A DNA stretch of 64,000 nucleotides from an uncultured Clostridium sp. (GTDB taxonomy: Bacteria > Bacillota > Clostridia > TANB77 > CAG-508): NCBI GenBank assembly GCA_900553945.1, contig USFR01000003.1, positions 100,559 to 164,558 of the forward strand. The letters run 5' to 3'. A program made the translations under genes and the position numbers. A model generated the notes under the pieces. It worked only from the letters and a program-made list of their open reading frames with translations, searched no databases and was not told the origin of the DNA. Below are positions 1 to 8,719 of this stretch, piece by piece; the stretch's first letter is position 1; every line of letters starts with the position of its first letter.

Positions 1-39
1 ATTAAAAATTTTATTGATAAATTATAAAAGGAGTAAGAG

Positions 40-435
40 ATGAACAGGTCGTCAATGAGAGAACTTGCTTTTAAGGCAATGTATGGAATGGAAATTCAAA
101 AGGAATATACAAAAGAGCAATTAGAGTTATTTTTAGAGGATAATGAAATAACTGATGAGGTTGCTGTAGAGTACATAACTTCTGTTTATGAAGGAATAGA
201 AAAAAATAAAGAAGAGATATTGGATTTAATTTCAAAGAATTTAAAAAGAGATTGGACTATTGATAGAATTTCAAAAGTTAATTTGGCTATTTTAAAAATT
301 GCTATTTATGAAATTAAATTTAATGAATTACCATTTAAAGTTGTAATCAATGAAGCTGTTGAACTTGCAAAAAAATATGGAGATGAGGCTGCTCCTCTTT
401 TTGTAAATGGTGTTCTTGCTAGTATAGTAAATTAG
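40..435 (+). CDS. nusB: Transcription antitermination protein NusB
   Basis: NusB binds boxA of rRNA leader transcripts with S10 (NusE) and helps RNA polymerase read through terminators. The 131-aa length is normal for the family. The all-helical NusB fold is recognisable, with the typical C-terminal part containing LPFKVVINEAVELAKKYG followed by a FVNGVLASI end. The ATG at 40 has AAAGGAG at 27-33, six bases upstream. Exonuclease VII genes follow on the same strand, a common clostridial order, but a hairpin with a T-run separates them, so they may be separate transcripts. Confidence 0.96.
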   Translation: MNRSSMRELAFKAMYGMEIQKEYTKEQLELFLEDNEITDEVAVEYITSVYEGIEKNKEEILDLISKNLKRDWTIDRISKVNLAILKIAIYEIKFNELPFKVVINEAVELAKKYGDEAAPLFVNGVLASIVN

Positions 436-446
436 AAATTAAAAGA

Positions 447-489
447 TTATATTTGAAAAAGGCCTACTTTTTTGAATATAATTTTTTTG
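447..489 (+). terminator. Intrinsic terminator after nusB
   Basis: A 15-bp imperfect stem (TTATATTTGAAAAAG against CTTTTTTGAATATAA, loop GCCTA) is followed by a run of seven T. It lies just after the nusB stop. Confidence 0.7.
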
Positions 490-540
490 TATAATGGAAA
501 GTTCTTCGAAATTTCTATTACATAAAAATAACAATATATA

Positions 541-561
541 GAAATTTGCATTGCAAATTTC
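541..561. repeat. Short perfect palindrome upstream of xseA
   Basis: The arms GAAATTTGCA and TGCAAATTTC flank a single central T. A related half (TTCGAAATTTC) lies about 40 bases upstream. It sits between the nusB terminator and the xseA promoter, so it could be an operator or a remnant of a palindromic repeat. Function unknown. Confidence 0.5.
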
Positions 562-584
562 GTGTGCGAACAAAGATGCAAAAA

Positions 585-593
585 TGTTATAAT
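585..593 (+). promoter_or_regulatory. Extended -10 promoter candidate for xseA
   Basis: TGTTATAAT (TGn plus a perfect TATAAT) lies about 70 bases before the xseA start. No good -35 hexamer is seen at 17 bases, which fits the extended -10 class. Confidence 0.45.
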
Positions 594-661
594 CAGCATA
601 GATGTTATTAATGTCCGCTTTTGTTCTATATTTAAATACTAGTGAAGAAGGGTATGTAGTT

Positions 662-1849
662 ATGAAAATTGAGCCAATATCAGTTTCAGATTTGAATAAA
701 TATATGAAAGATAAAGTAGCGAGTGATGAGTATTTAAAAAGTGTCTTTGTTAGAGGTGAAATATCTAATTTTAAGCATCATTATACTGGTCATATGTATT
801 TTACTCTTAAAGATGAAAATTCATTAATAAAGTGTATTATGTTTAAATCATCAACACTTACATTAAATTTTGTTCCAAAGGATGGGATGAAGGTTAATGT
901 TCTAGGAAGTGTAGCTGTTTTTGAAAGAGATGGTGTTTACCAGATTTATTGCAAAGCTATGCAACAAGATGGTGTGGGGGATTTGTATGCTAAGTTTAAA
1001 GAGTTAAAAGATAAACTAGAAAAAGAAGGACTTTTTGATGAGGCACATAAAAAAAGAATTCCAATGATGCCTAAAGTTATTGGTGTTCTAACTTCTAATA
1101 CAGGTGCAGTTATTAAAGACATAATAAATGTTTCAACTAGAAGAAATCCTAATTGTTATATTAGATTGTATCCAGTGCCAGTTCAAGGACCTGGAGCTGC
1201 GGAGAAAATCGCAGATGCTATTAGAGTAATGAATGAGAAGAAATTAGCAGACGTTCTTATTGTTGCAAGAGGTGGTGGATCACTTGAAGATTTGTGGCCT
1301 TTTAATGAAGAGATTGTTGCAAGAGCAATATATGATTCGGAACTTCCTATAATTTCGGCAGTTGGACATGAAACAGATTTTACAATTGCGGACTTTGTGG
1401 CTGACTTGAGAGCTCCAACGCCTTCTGCTGCAGCTGAATTAGCTGTTACTGATATATTTGATTTAACAGATAGAATAGGTTTATATAAAAATAGATTACA
1501 AATTTTGCTTAGAAAAAAAGTTGAAATATTAAGAATTAGATATGAAAAATGTATGAAGTCTAGAGTTTTTAAAGAGCCTTCATATATGTTACAAGATAAG
1601 TATTTAAGAATTGATTCTATGGTAAAAGATTTAGAAAAGATTATAACTTCAAAAATGAAGGATTATAAATTAAAAACGGTTGAAAAAATAACTAAGCTTG
1701 ATGCAATGAGTCCACTTAAAACATTGGCTAGAGGTTATAGTGTTGTTGAAGAAGACGGAAAACTTGTTAAATCTGTAAAAGATGTTAAAAAAGATGATAT
1801 AGTAAATATTAGATTGAGTGATGGAAAAGTTGATGCTAAAATAGTGTAG
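662..1849 (+). CDS. xseA: Exodeoxyribonuclease VII large subunit XseA
   Basis: Catalytic subunit of exonuclease VII, which degrades single-stranded DNA to short oligonucleotides in a complex with several XseB copies. Residues 1-100 form the OB-fold DNA-binding domain. The catalytic part follows, with family signatures GVLTSNTGAVIKD, VARGGGSLEDLWPFNEE and SAVGHETDFTIADFVADLRA. An upstream in-frame ATG at 602 would add 20 residues, but the start at 662 (MKIEPISVSDLN) matches the family N-terminus and has GAAGAAGGG at 644-652. Length 395 aa is normal. xseB follows after 25 bases. Confidence 0.96.
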   Translation: MKIEPISVSDLNKYMKDKVASDEYLKSVFVRGEISNFKHHYTGHMYFTLKDENSLIKCIMFKSSTLTLNFVPKDGMKVNVLGSVAVFERDGVYQIYCKAMQQDGVGDLYAKFKELKDKLEKEGLFDEAHKKRIPMMPKVIGVLTSNTGAVIKDIINVSTRRNPNCYIRLYPVPVQGPGAAEKIADAIRVMNEKKLADVLIVARGGGSLEDLWPFNEEIVARAIYDSELPIISAVGHETDFTIADFVADLRAPTPSAAAELAVTDIFDLTDRIGLYKNRLQILLRKKVEILRIRYEKCMKSRVFKEPSYMLQDKYLRIDSMVKDLEKIITSKMKDYKLKTVEKITKLDAMSPLKTLARGYSVVEEDGKLVKSVKDVKKDDIVNIRLSDGKVDAKIV

Positions 1850-1874
1850 AGTAAATTAGAAGGGGAAATATACA

Positions 1875-2102
1875 ATGAAAGATAAAAAAGATTTTGAACA
1901 AATGTTAGATGATTTAGAGGAGATTGTACAATCTTTAGAAAAAGATGATTTAAAATTAGATGAGTCTATTGCTAAGTTTGAAGAAGGAATGAAGATTGCA
2001 AAAGAATGCAATAAGGAAATAGAGGAAGCTGAAAAGAAAATTACTATTTTAATTAATGAAAATGGAGAAATTAAAGAGGAAGATTTCAAAAGAGAAGATT
2101 AA
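1875..2102 (+). CDS. xseB: Exodeoxyribonuclease VII small subunit XseB
   Basis: Small helical subunit that coats the coiled-coil of XseA. It is 75 aa, with the family pattern FEQMLDDLEEIVQSLE followed by L-DESIAKFEEGMK. GAAGGGGAAA precedes the ATG. Immediate placement after xseA indicates co-transcription. Confidence 0.95.
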   Translation: MKDKKDFEQMLDDLEEIVQSLEKDDLKLDESIAKFEEGMKIAKECNKEIEEAEKKITILINENGEIKEEDFKRED

Positions 2103-2122
2103 TAAAATATAGGAGAATAATG

Positions 2123-2563
2123 ATGAGTGATTTTTTAGAAAATAAATTTTTAATTGTTCCATTTATAGTGTGGTGTTGTATTCAATTATTTAAATTTATT
2201 ACAGATTTAGTTATAAATAGAAAGCCAAATTTTAAAAGATTATTTGGTGCAGGTGGAATGCCAAGTTCTCATTCTGCAGTTGTTGCCACATTAACTACTT
2301 TAGTTGGAAAGGAATATGGATTGGGTAGTGCAATTTTTGCAGTTTCTTTTGTATTTTCTTTGATTGTTATGTATGATGCTGCGGGAGTTAGAAGAGCTGC
2401 TGGTAAACAAGCTACTTTATTAAATAAATTAGTTGAAAACTACCCAAACTCAAATGTAATTGTAACTGAAAAATTGGTTGAAGTATTAGGTCATACACCT
2501 TTTCAAGTTTTGGTTGGTGCAGTCATTGGAATATTAGTTGGAACGTTATATGGTATTTTTTAA
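2123..2563 (+). CDS. Divergent PAP2 family membrane protein (YuiD-type)
   Basis: Small integral membrane protein of the divergent phosphatidic-acid-phosphatase/haloperoxidase group; activity not established. Signatures are FGAGGMPSSHSA near residue 45 and YDAAGVRRAAGKQA near residue 90, with three to four hydrophobic segments. Two adjacent ATGs exist (2120 and 2123). AGGAGA at 2111-2116 gives better spacing to 2123. It follows xseB by 20 bases and may share its transcript. Confidence 0.85.
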   Translation: MSDFLENKFLIVPFIVWCCIQLFKFITDLVINRKPNFKRLFGAGGMPSSHSAVVATLTTLVGKEYGLGSAIFAVSFVFSLIVMYDAAGVRRAAGKQATLLNKLVENYPNSNVIVTEKLVEVLGHTPFQVLVGAVIGILVGTLYGIF

Positions 2564-2598
2564 TTGATACAAGATATGAATGAAAGGAATGTGAGAAT

Positions 2599-4260
2599 AT
2601 GAATGATATTGAAATTGCAAGAAGTGTAACACCTAGAAAGATTATAGATATTGTTGAGAAATTAGAGATTTCTGATGAATATATTGAACAATATGGAAAG
2701 TATAAGGCTAAGATTTCAAATAAGGTTATGAGTGATTTAAATGAAAGGAAGAATGCTAAATTAGTTTTAGTTACAGCAATTAATCCTACACCTTTAGGGG
2801 AAGGAAAAACAACTATATCTATAGGTTTAGCTGATGCATTAAATAAACTTGATAAAAAAGCTGTACTTGCACTTAGAGAGCCATCTTTAGGACCTGTTTT
2901 CGGAATAAAAGGTGGAGCTACAGGTGGAGGATATGCACAAGTTATTCCTATGGAAGATATTAACCTTCATTTCACAGGTGATATTCATGCAATTACTTCT
3001 GCAAATAATTTGTTATCTGCAATGATCGATAATCATTTATATTTTGGTAATAAATTAAATATAAAGACTGTTACATGGAAAAGATGTGTTGACTTAAATG
3101 ATAGAGCTTTAAGAAAAGTTAAAGTTGGTCTTTCTGAAGAAAAGAGAATGGTGCCAAGAGAAGATGGCTTTGATATAAGTGTTGCTTCAGAAATTATGGC
3201 GATTTTCTGTTTAGCAAAAGATTTAGATGATTTAAAAAGAAGACTTGGAAATATAATTATAGGATATAACTATGATGATGAACCTGTTTTTGCTAGTGAT
3301 TTAAAGGCTGAAGGTGCGATGACAGTTTTACTTAAAGATGCGTTTAATCCTAATTTAGTTCAAACTTTAGAAGGAAATCCTGCTATTATTCATGGTGGAC
3401 CTTTTGCAAATATTGCACATGGATGCAATAGTGTTGTTGCAACTAAAATGGCAATGAAATTAGGAGATTATGTTGTTACAGAAGCTGGTTTTGGAGCTGA
3501 TTTAGGAGCTGAGAAATTCTTTGATATAAAATGTAGAAAATCAGGATTAACACCAAATTGTGTTGTTTGTGTTGCTACTATTAAAGCTTTGAAATATCAT
3601 GGTGGACAAGATGTTAAAGATGTTGCAAATGAAAATTTAGAGTGTTTAGATAATGGAATTGAAAATTTATTAAAGCATGTTGATAATATTAAAAATAAAT
3701 TTAAATTGCCTGTTGTTGTAGCAATTAATAGATATAATCAAGATACAGAAAATGAAATTTCTTTATTACAACAAAGATTAAATGAGGCTGGAGTTAAGAT
3801 GAGTTTAGCTGAGGTATGGGCTAAAGGTTCTGAAGGTGCAATTGATTTAGCAAATAAAGTTATTGAAGAAGCAGAAGAAAAAAATGATTTTGAATTTATG
3901 TATTCTTTAAATGAAACGATTGAGCAAAAAATCAGAGATGTTGCACAAAAAATATATGGAGCTCAAGATGTTGAGTTTTCTGATGAAGCAAAAGCTGAGA
4001 TTGCTAGAATTGAAAAGCTAGGTTATTCAAATTATCCAGTTTGTATTGCTAAAACTCAATATTCTTTCTCAGATGATGCTAAAAACTTGCAATGCAAAGA
4101 ACCATTTAATATTCATGTTAGAGAGATTAATTTGAAAAATGGGGCTGAATTTATTGTAGCTATTACTGGAAAAATATTTACAATGCCTGGACTTCCAGAA
4201 GTTCCATCTGCTGAAAAAATTGGTCTTGATGATTATGAGAATATTGTTGGATTATTTTAA
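2599..4260 (+). CDS. fhs: Formate--tetrahydrofolate ligase
   Basis: ATP-dependent synthesis of 10-formyl-THF from formate and THF, feeding one-carbon and purine metabolism and the methyl branch of acetogenesis. The ATP-binding loop TPLGEGKTT occurs near residue 65. The family blocks REPSLGPVFGIKGGA, GGGYAQVIPMEDINLHFTGD and EAGFGADLGAEKFFDIKCR are all present. At 553 aa it is full length. It is probably monocistronic or the last gene of the upstream run; no other folate gene is adjacent. Confidence 0.97.
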   Translation: MNDIEIARSVTPRKIIDIVEKLEISDEYIEQYGKYKAKISNKVMSDLNERKNAKLVLVTAINPTPLGEGKTTISIGLADALNKLDKKAVLALREPSLGPVFGIKGGATGGGYAQVIPMEDINLHFTGDIHAITSANNLLSAMIDNHLYFGNKLNIKTVTWKRCVDLNDRALRKVKVGLSEEKRMVPREDGFDISVASEIMAIFCLAKDLDDLKRRLGNIIIGYNYDDEPVFASDLKAEGAMTVLLKDAFNPNLVQTLEGNPAIIHGGPFANIAHGCNSVVATKMAMKLGDYVVTEAGFGADLGAEKFFDIKCRKSGLTPNCVVCVATIKALKYHGGQDVKDVANENLECLDNGIENLLKHVDNIKNKFKLPVVVAINRYNQDTENEISLLQQRLNEAGVKMSLAEVWAKGSEGAIDLANKVIEEAEEKNDFEFMYSLNETIEQKIRDVAQKIYGAQDVEFSDEAKAEIARIEKLGYSNYPVCIAKTQYSFSDDAKNLQCKEPFNIHVREINLKNGAEFIVAITGKIFTMPGLPEVPSAEKIGLDDYENIVGLF

Positions 4261-4325
4261 AAATTATATAAAAAATAGGAATAAACAAATTTTCTTGAGT
4301 AATACTATATGTAGGAGATTATGGT

Positions 4326-4982
4326 ATGAAAAAGAAGATTTGTTTTATTTTATTAATTATTATTTTTATAACAACTACTGCATTAACAGTATTTGCAACA
4401 TCTAGGAGAGGTTCTAGCGGAAGTGAAGTTAGAAAAATACAAGAGAAACTTAAAAGATGGGGATATTATTCTGGCAGTGTTGATGGAATCTACGGAAGTG
4501 GAACTGAAAGTGCGGTTAAGAAATTCCAAAAAGCTAATGGATTGAAAGCTGATGGAATAGCTGGAAAAGCAACATTAAACGCTATGGGAATATCATCATC
4601 GAATTCTAGTTCGAGTTCTGGTGGAAACAATAGTAATGATTTGAATTTGCTTAGTAGGGTTGTATATTCAGAGGCAAGAGGAGAACCGTATGTTGGACAG
4701 GTTGCTGTTGCTGCAATTGTTTTAAATAGAGTTTCTCATTCGTCTTTTCCTAATTCGGTAGCTGGTGTTGTGTATCAGTCTGGTGCTTTTGATGCTGTTT
4801 CAGATGGGCAGATTAATTTAACTCCAGATTCAACGGCTAGAAAGGCAGCGCAGGATGCTATAAATGGTTGGGATCCAACGTATGGATGTATTTATTATTT
4901 TAATCCAAGTACTGCAACTAGTAAGTGGATTTGGTCAAGGCCTCAGGTGCTTACAATTGGAAAGCATATTTTTTGTAGATAA
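4326..4982 (+). CDS. sleB: SleB-type spore cortex/cell-wall hydrolase
   Basis: Predicted secreted peptidoglycan hydrolase of the SleB (Hydrolase_2) lytic transglycosylase family, usually a cortex-lytic enzyme in spore germination. An N-terminal signal peptide (residues 1-24) is followed by a peptidoglycan-binding-1 domain (about 31-86, VDGIYGSGTESAVKKFQ), a serine-rich linker, and the catalytic domain (about 108-218) with the expected glutamate in VVYSEARGE. This is exactly the SleB architecture. No ypeB-type partner is adjacent. GGAG precedes the ATG. CwlJ-like relatives lack the binding domain. Confidence 0.85.
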   Translation: MKKKICFILLIIIFITTTALTVFATSRRGSSGSEVRKIQEKLKRWGYYSGSVDGIYGSGTESAVKKFQKANGLKADGIAGKATLNAMGISSSNSSSSSGGNNSNDLNLLSRVVYSEARGEPYVGQVAVAAIVLNRVSHSSFPNSVAGVVYQSGAFDAVSDGQINLTPDSTARKAAQDAINGWDPTYGCIYYFNPSTATSKWIWSRPQVLTIGKHIFCR

Positions 4983-5001
4983 AAAATTTTTATATTATAT
5001 T

Positions 5002-5105
5002 AAATTCGAAAAAACATATTAATTTTTTCACATCTTGCTGTCGCATTCTTCGTTTCGCTTGTTCCCTGCGCGATGGTTCAAAAATTAATATGTTTTTTCG
5101 AATTT
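5002..5105. repeat. Large perfect inverted repeat (26-bp arms) between sleB and yqeG
   Basis: Arms at 5002-5027 and 5080-5105 are exact reverse complements (26 of 26), starting AAATTCGAAAAAACATATT. They enclose 52 bases that are visibly richer in G+C (CTGTCGC, CCCTGCGCG). It could act as a bidirectional terminator for sleB, but the long arms and foreign-looking core look more like a palindromic repeat or MITE-type element. A similar composite palindrome occurs at 29053-29161, sharing AAATTCGAAAA. Confidence 0.75.
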
Positions 5106-5132
5106 TGCTATATAATGAAATTGGCTGAATAA

Positions 5133-5160
5133 TTGACAAAGGTTAGTGGTTTTTGATAAT
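5133..5160 (+). promoter_or_regulatory. Sigma-A-type promoter for yqeG
   Basis: TTGACA at 5133-5138 and GATAAT at 5155-5160 are separated by 16 bases, with TG just before the -10. Confidence 0.55.
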
Positions 5161-5217
5161 ATTAGTATGATAAAAAATTAAAATTGTTTAGCAATTTTTA
5201 GATAGATTGGAGAGAAA

Positions 5218-5715
5218 ATGAATGTTTATCCGAGTCTTTATTTAGACAGTGTAAAGAATATTAATCCTACGTTATTGAAGAAGAATAATATTAAAGGACT
5301 TATTTTAGATGTTGATAATACTCTTATTGATTATTACAGAAATTTAGTTGATGGTGCTGAGAAGTGGTGCGAGGAGCTAAAGAATGAGGGGATTAAGTGT
5401 ATTATTTTATCTAATAGTAATAAAAGAAGTAAGGTGGAAGAGGTTGCTGAGAAATTAAATATTGATTATATTATGTTTGCTAAAAAGCCTTTGAAATCTG
5501 GATTTAAGCGTGCTCTTAGTAAATTAGAACTTAAACCCGAAGAGGTTGCGGTTGTTGGTGATCAATTATTTACGGATGTAATTGGTGCTAAAAGAATGAA
5601 TATGTTTTCAATTTTGGTTAAACAAGTTGGTGAAAAAGATATATTTATTACTAAATTGAAAAGACCAATAGAGAATGCAATTATAAAAAAATATTTGGAG
5701 AAGGGTAAAAAATAA
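5218..5715 (+). CDS. YqeG family HAD-IIIA phosphatase
   Basis: HAD-superfamily phosphatase of the YqeG group, cytoplasmic; physiological substrate uncertain. Motif I LDVDNTLIDY carries the nucleophile and acid/base aspartates near residues 31 and 33. Motif II is ILSNSN, followed by the motif III lysine in AKKPLKSGF and motif IV VVGDQLFTDVIGAKR. Length 165 aa is typical. The next gene starts one base after its stop, so the two are translationally coupled. Confidence 0.9.
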   Translation: MNVYPSLYLDSVKNINPTLLKKNNIKGLILDVDNTLIDYYRNLVDGAEKWCEELKNEGIKCIILSNSNKRSKVEEVAEKLNIDYIMFAKKPLKSGFKRALSKLELKPEEVAVVGDQLFTDVIGAKRMNMFSILVKQVGEKDIFITKLKRPIENAIIKKYLEKGKK

Positions 5716-5716
5716 A

Positions 5717-6490
5717 ATGTATTTTAATGATATACATATTTTAATATATTTAGTAGTTGGATTACTTGGTTGCGTTGTTGGACAGGTAATTGGTTTAGTA
5801 AATGAGAGATTAATAAATCATGAAAGAATAATTGAAAATGGATCTTTAAAGAGATTTAAAAAAGAGTTTATACCACATTATGGTTTGATGACAATTATGT
5901 TTATTTTATATGATATTGTTTTGTATGTGTGGGGAATAGATAGAGAGAATTGGTATGCTAATGTTAAATTAGTTAGTTATTTTATATTATTACCATTGTT
6001 GGTTTCAGCTTTTATAATAGATTGGAAAAAGCAGATAATTCCTAATAGATTGGTTTTAACAATTTTTGAAGCAGGGTTACTTGTAACTTTTTATGAGGGA
6101 ATTGTTAGTCCAACAGGTATGACCTTAGCTTTGAATAGATTTGAAGGAATGTTTGCTGGTGCAGGTATTTTCTTATTAATAACGTTAATTGGTGGACTTA
6201 TTGCTGGTAGAGAAGCAATGGGAATGGGCGATGTAAAATTAATGGGAGCTATGGGATTATTTTTCGGATTTAGAAGTATTATTTCTATTTCTGTTTTATC
6301 ATTTTTAATTGGTGCTGTAGCTAGTATATTTTTATTAGTTTCTAAAATTAAGAAAACTGATGAATACATACCATTTGGACCATTTATTGTTGTTTCTGCA
6401 ATGCTTGCAATGGTTATTCCAGAAGAGGCTTTGTTTGGATGGTTATGGATTTTCTTTTCAGGACAATGGTTTATAAATTTGATTAAATAA
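5717..6490 (+). CDS. Prepilin peptidase-like membrane aspartyl protease (A24 family)
   Basis: Membrane protein with the A24 (type IV prepilin peptidase/TadV) core. The first catalytic aspartate is in AFIIDWKKQIIPN and the second in the GxGD motif GMGDVKLMGAMG. About seven transmembrane helices are predicted by eye. The cysteine-rich N-methylation domain of classic PilD is absent, so cleavage without methylation is expected. No pilin or pilus assembly gene is in the window, so its substrate is unknown. It is coupled to yqeG (one-base gap). Confidence 0.8.
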   Translation: MYFNDIHILIYLVVGLLGCVVGQVIGLVNERLINHERIIENGSLKRFKKEFIPHYGLMTIMFILYDIVLYVWGIDRENWYANVKLVSYFILLPLLVSAFIIDWKKQIIPNRLVLTIFEAGLLVTFYEGIVSPTGMTLALNRFEGMFAGAGIFLLITLIGGLIAGREAMGMGDVKLMGAMGLFFGFRSIISISVLSFLIGAVASIFLLVSKIKKTDEYIPFGPFIVVSAMLAMVIPEEALFGWLWIFFSGQWFINLIK

Positions 6491-6515
6491 AATAAATTTT
6501 GGGGAGGATACTATT

Positions 6516-7580
6516 ATGAATATTAAAATTAAATGGCTAAGAGATATTTTAAAAACACAAAATTTACAAGGTATGATAGTATCAAATCCTGTTAATATTA
6601 AGTATTTAACAGGAATAGAAGCAGAAGGAGTTTTTCTAATTACTTTAAAGGAAAACTTTTTTATAACAGATAGTAGATATGTTGAAGCGGTTAATACTAT
6701 TTTGACAATTGAAGATGAGATTTTGGTTCATGATAAGAAAAACTTAAGTAGAGAAGATTATGCTTCATTTTTTATGTTTTGTGAGAATGTAGGATTTGAA
6801 GAAAATTATGTTACTTATGTTCAATATAAGGATTTGCTTCAAAGATATAGAGTTAATTTAGTTGAGACTGAACATATAATTGAAGCTCAACGTGTTATTA
6901 AAGACGAAAAAGAAATTAAGTATATTGAAAAAGCTTGTGAAATTACAGATAAATGTTTTGAATATTTACAATCATTTATAAAAATTGGAATGACTGAAAA
7001 AGAAATTGCTTTTGAAATAGAAAGATTTTATAAAACTAATGGAGCAGATGATGTTTCTTTTGCACCAATTGTTGCTTCTGGACATAATTCTTCAATGCCA
7101 CATGCTGTGCCAGGTACAAGAAAGATAAAAGATGGAGACATTATATTAATTGATATGGGATGTAAATATCAAGGATATTGTTCAGATATGACAAGAATGC
7201 TTTTCGTTAATTATATGGAAGATGAGTTTAAAGAGCCTTATGAAATTTGCTTAAAAAATAATGAAATGTCAGAAAAAGAAATAAGAGACGGTAGAAACAT
7301 GAAAGCTATTGCTCAAAATTCTAATAACGATTTGAAGCAAAATGGTTTCGTTCCATTACATTCGCTTGGCCATGGAGTGGGATTAGATATTCATGAAGAA
7401 CCTTTCTTTGGAATTGTATATGATCAACCATTGAAAGAGAACATGGTTGTTACGGTTGAACCTGGAGTATATAAGCCTGGACAGTTTGGAATTAGAATTG
7501 AAGATACTGTACTTGTTACTAAACTGGGCTGTCAAAAGTTAACTAGATCACCAAAAGAGCCTACAATTATTCGTGGATAA
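6516..7580 (+). CDS. Xaa-Pro aminopeptidase (M24 family)
   Basis: Aminopeptidase P-type metallopeptidase that removes N-terminal residues preceding proline. Residues 1-125 are the creatinase N-terminal domain. The catalytic pita-bread domain follows with metal ligands in LIDMGCKYQGYCSDMTRM, HSLGHGVGLDIHEEP, TVEPGVY and GIRIEDTVLV. Length 354 aa is typical of the clostridial YqhT type. GGGGAGG precedes the ATG. Its position directly before efp is widely conserved in Firmicutes. Confidence 0.93.
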   Translation: MNIKIKWLRDILKTQNLQGMIVSNPVNIKYLTGIEAEGVFLITLKENFFITDSRYVEAVNTILTIEDEILVHDKKNLSREDYASFFMFCENVGFEENYVTYVQYKDLLQRYRVNLVETEHIIEAQRVIKDEKEIKYIEKACEITDKCFEYLQSFIKIGMTEKEIAFEIERFYKTNGADDVSFAPIVASGHNSSMPHAVPGTRKIKDGDIILIDMGCKYQGYCSDMTRMLFVNYMEDEFKEPYEICLKNNEMSEKEIRDGRNMKAIAQNSNNDLKQNGFVPLHSLGHGVGLDIHEEPFFGIVYDQPLKENMVVTVEPGVYKPGQFGIRIEDTVLVTKLGCQKLTRSPKEPTIIRG

Positions 7581-7625
7581 TTGGTGATAAAAAATACAAT
7601 AATATAGAAAAAATGTCGCAAGCAC

Positions 7626-7654
7626 TTGATTTTATGCATAAAATATAGTAATAT
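7626..7654 (+). promoter_or_regulatory. Sigma-A-type promoter for efp
   Basis: TTGATT at 7626-7631 and TAATAT at 7649-7654 are separated by exactly 17 bases and lie about 70 bases before the efp ATG. Confidence 0.6.
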
Positions 7655-7721
7655 ATTAAAAGACTTTAATAAGAAATATAATAAAAGATTATGTTTAAAT
7701 ATAAATAAGGAGGAATTAACA

Positions 7722-8288
7722 ATGGCAGATGTATACATGGCAGGAGATTTAAGAAACGGAACTACATTTGAAATGGATGGTTCTGTATATAAAGTTGTTG
7801 AGTTTCAACACGTAAAACCAGGAAAAGGAGCTGCATTTGTTAGAACAAAATTAAAAAATGTAATCAATGGATCAGTTTTAGAAAAAACTTTCAATCCATC
7901 TGAAAAATTACAAGGTGCAGAAATTGAAAAAAGAGATATGCAATATCTTTACAATGATGAAGATTTATATTATTTCATGGATAATGAAACATATGAGCAA
8001 ATCCCTCTTAACAAAGAACAATTAGGTGATGCTTTAAAATTCATTAAAGAAAACATGAATTGTAAAATACTTTCTTTTAAAGGTAAAGTATTTGCTGTTG
8101 AACCACCAATGTTTGTTGAGTTAGAAGTTACATATACTGAACCTGGATTTAGTGGAAATACAACAACAACTTCTGGAAAACCAGCTACACTTGAAAATGG
8201 ATATGAAATATCAGTACCTTTATTTGTTAATATTGGTGATGTAATTAGAATTGATACTAGAACTGGTGAGTACATGGAAAGAATTTAG
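7722..8288 (+). CDS. efp: Translation elongation factor P
   Basis: EF-P relieves ribosome stalling at polyproline stretches. Three beta-barrel domains are expected in its 188 aa. The tip of domain I carries the lysine in VKPGKGAAFVR near residue 33, and the C-terminus has IDTRTGEYMERI. A longer reading frame is open from 7626, but the ATG at 7722 gives the conserved N-terminus and has AAGGAGG at 7708-7714. The upstream promoter lies inside that longer frame, which also argues against it. Confidence 0.96.
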   Translation: MADVYMAGDLRNGTTFEMDGSVYKVVEFQHVKPGKGAAFVRTKLKNVINGSVLEKTFNPSEKLQGAEIEKRDMQYLYNDEDLYYFMDNETYEQIPLNKEQLGDALKFIKENMNCKILSFKGKVFAVEPPMFVELEVTYTEPGFSGNTTTTSGKPATLENGYEISVPLFVNIGDVIRIDTRTGEYMERI

Positions 8289-8308
8289 TCAAAAGGAGAC
8301 TTAAATTA

Positions 8309-8719
8309 GTGTCAGATTTAGAAAAGCAATATCAAAAAATGATTGAGACTTTAGAAAATTCAATTAAAGATAAAGACGAATTAATGAAAGCAAAAGAGCA
8401 ACTAGATGATATTGTATCCATTGTTGTTGATGATTGTAATGAGATAATGGATAGATATGATGAGAGAATTAAAAAAATTCAAGATAAAAATAGTGAATAT
8501 GAAACTAGAATTACAATTTTAGAAGAAAAACTAAGATATTTTGAAAAGATGGTTGAAAGCGAAGATTATGATTTCTTTATTACTTGTCCTTATTGTGGAT
8601 TTGAATTTCAAACTGATTATGATGACGAAGTTGATGAAATCGAGTGTCCAGAGTGTGGTCAGATTTTTGATATAGAGTGGGACGATGATGATTCAGATGA
8701 TTCGCCAAATGATACTTAA
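8309..8719 (+). CDS. CD1247 N-terminal domain-type zinc-ribbon protein
   Basis: Small clostridial protein of unknown function, similar in layout to the CD1247 N-terminal domain family. Residues 1-85 are a charged coiled coil. Residues 92-125 are a zinc ribbon with CPYCGFEF and CPECGQIFD, and the tail is very acidic. The start is GTG at 8309, with AAAGGAG at 8292-8298. It follows efp by 20 bases and is probably in the same operon. Its stop overlaps the end of the convergent M23 gene. Confidence 0.85.
   Translation: MSDLEKQYQKMIETLENSIKDKDELMKAKEQLDDIVSIVVDDCNEIMDRYDERIKKIQDKNSEYETRITILEEKLRYFEKMVESEDYDFFITCPYCGFEFQTDYDDEVDEIECPECGQIFDIEWDDDDSDDSPNDT

Noticed and set aside
602..661. 20-residue N-terminal extension of XseA
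   Set aside because: The ribosome site at 644-652 and the family N-terminus support the ATG at 662.
7626..7721. 32-residue extension of EF-P
   Set aside because: Contains the promoter and the AAGGAGG site; the product would not match the family start.
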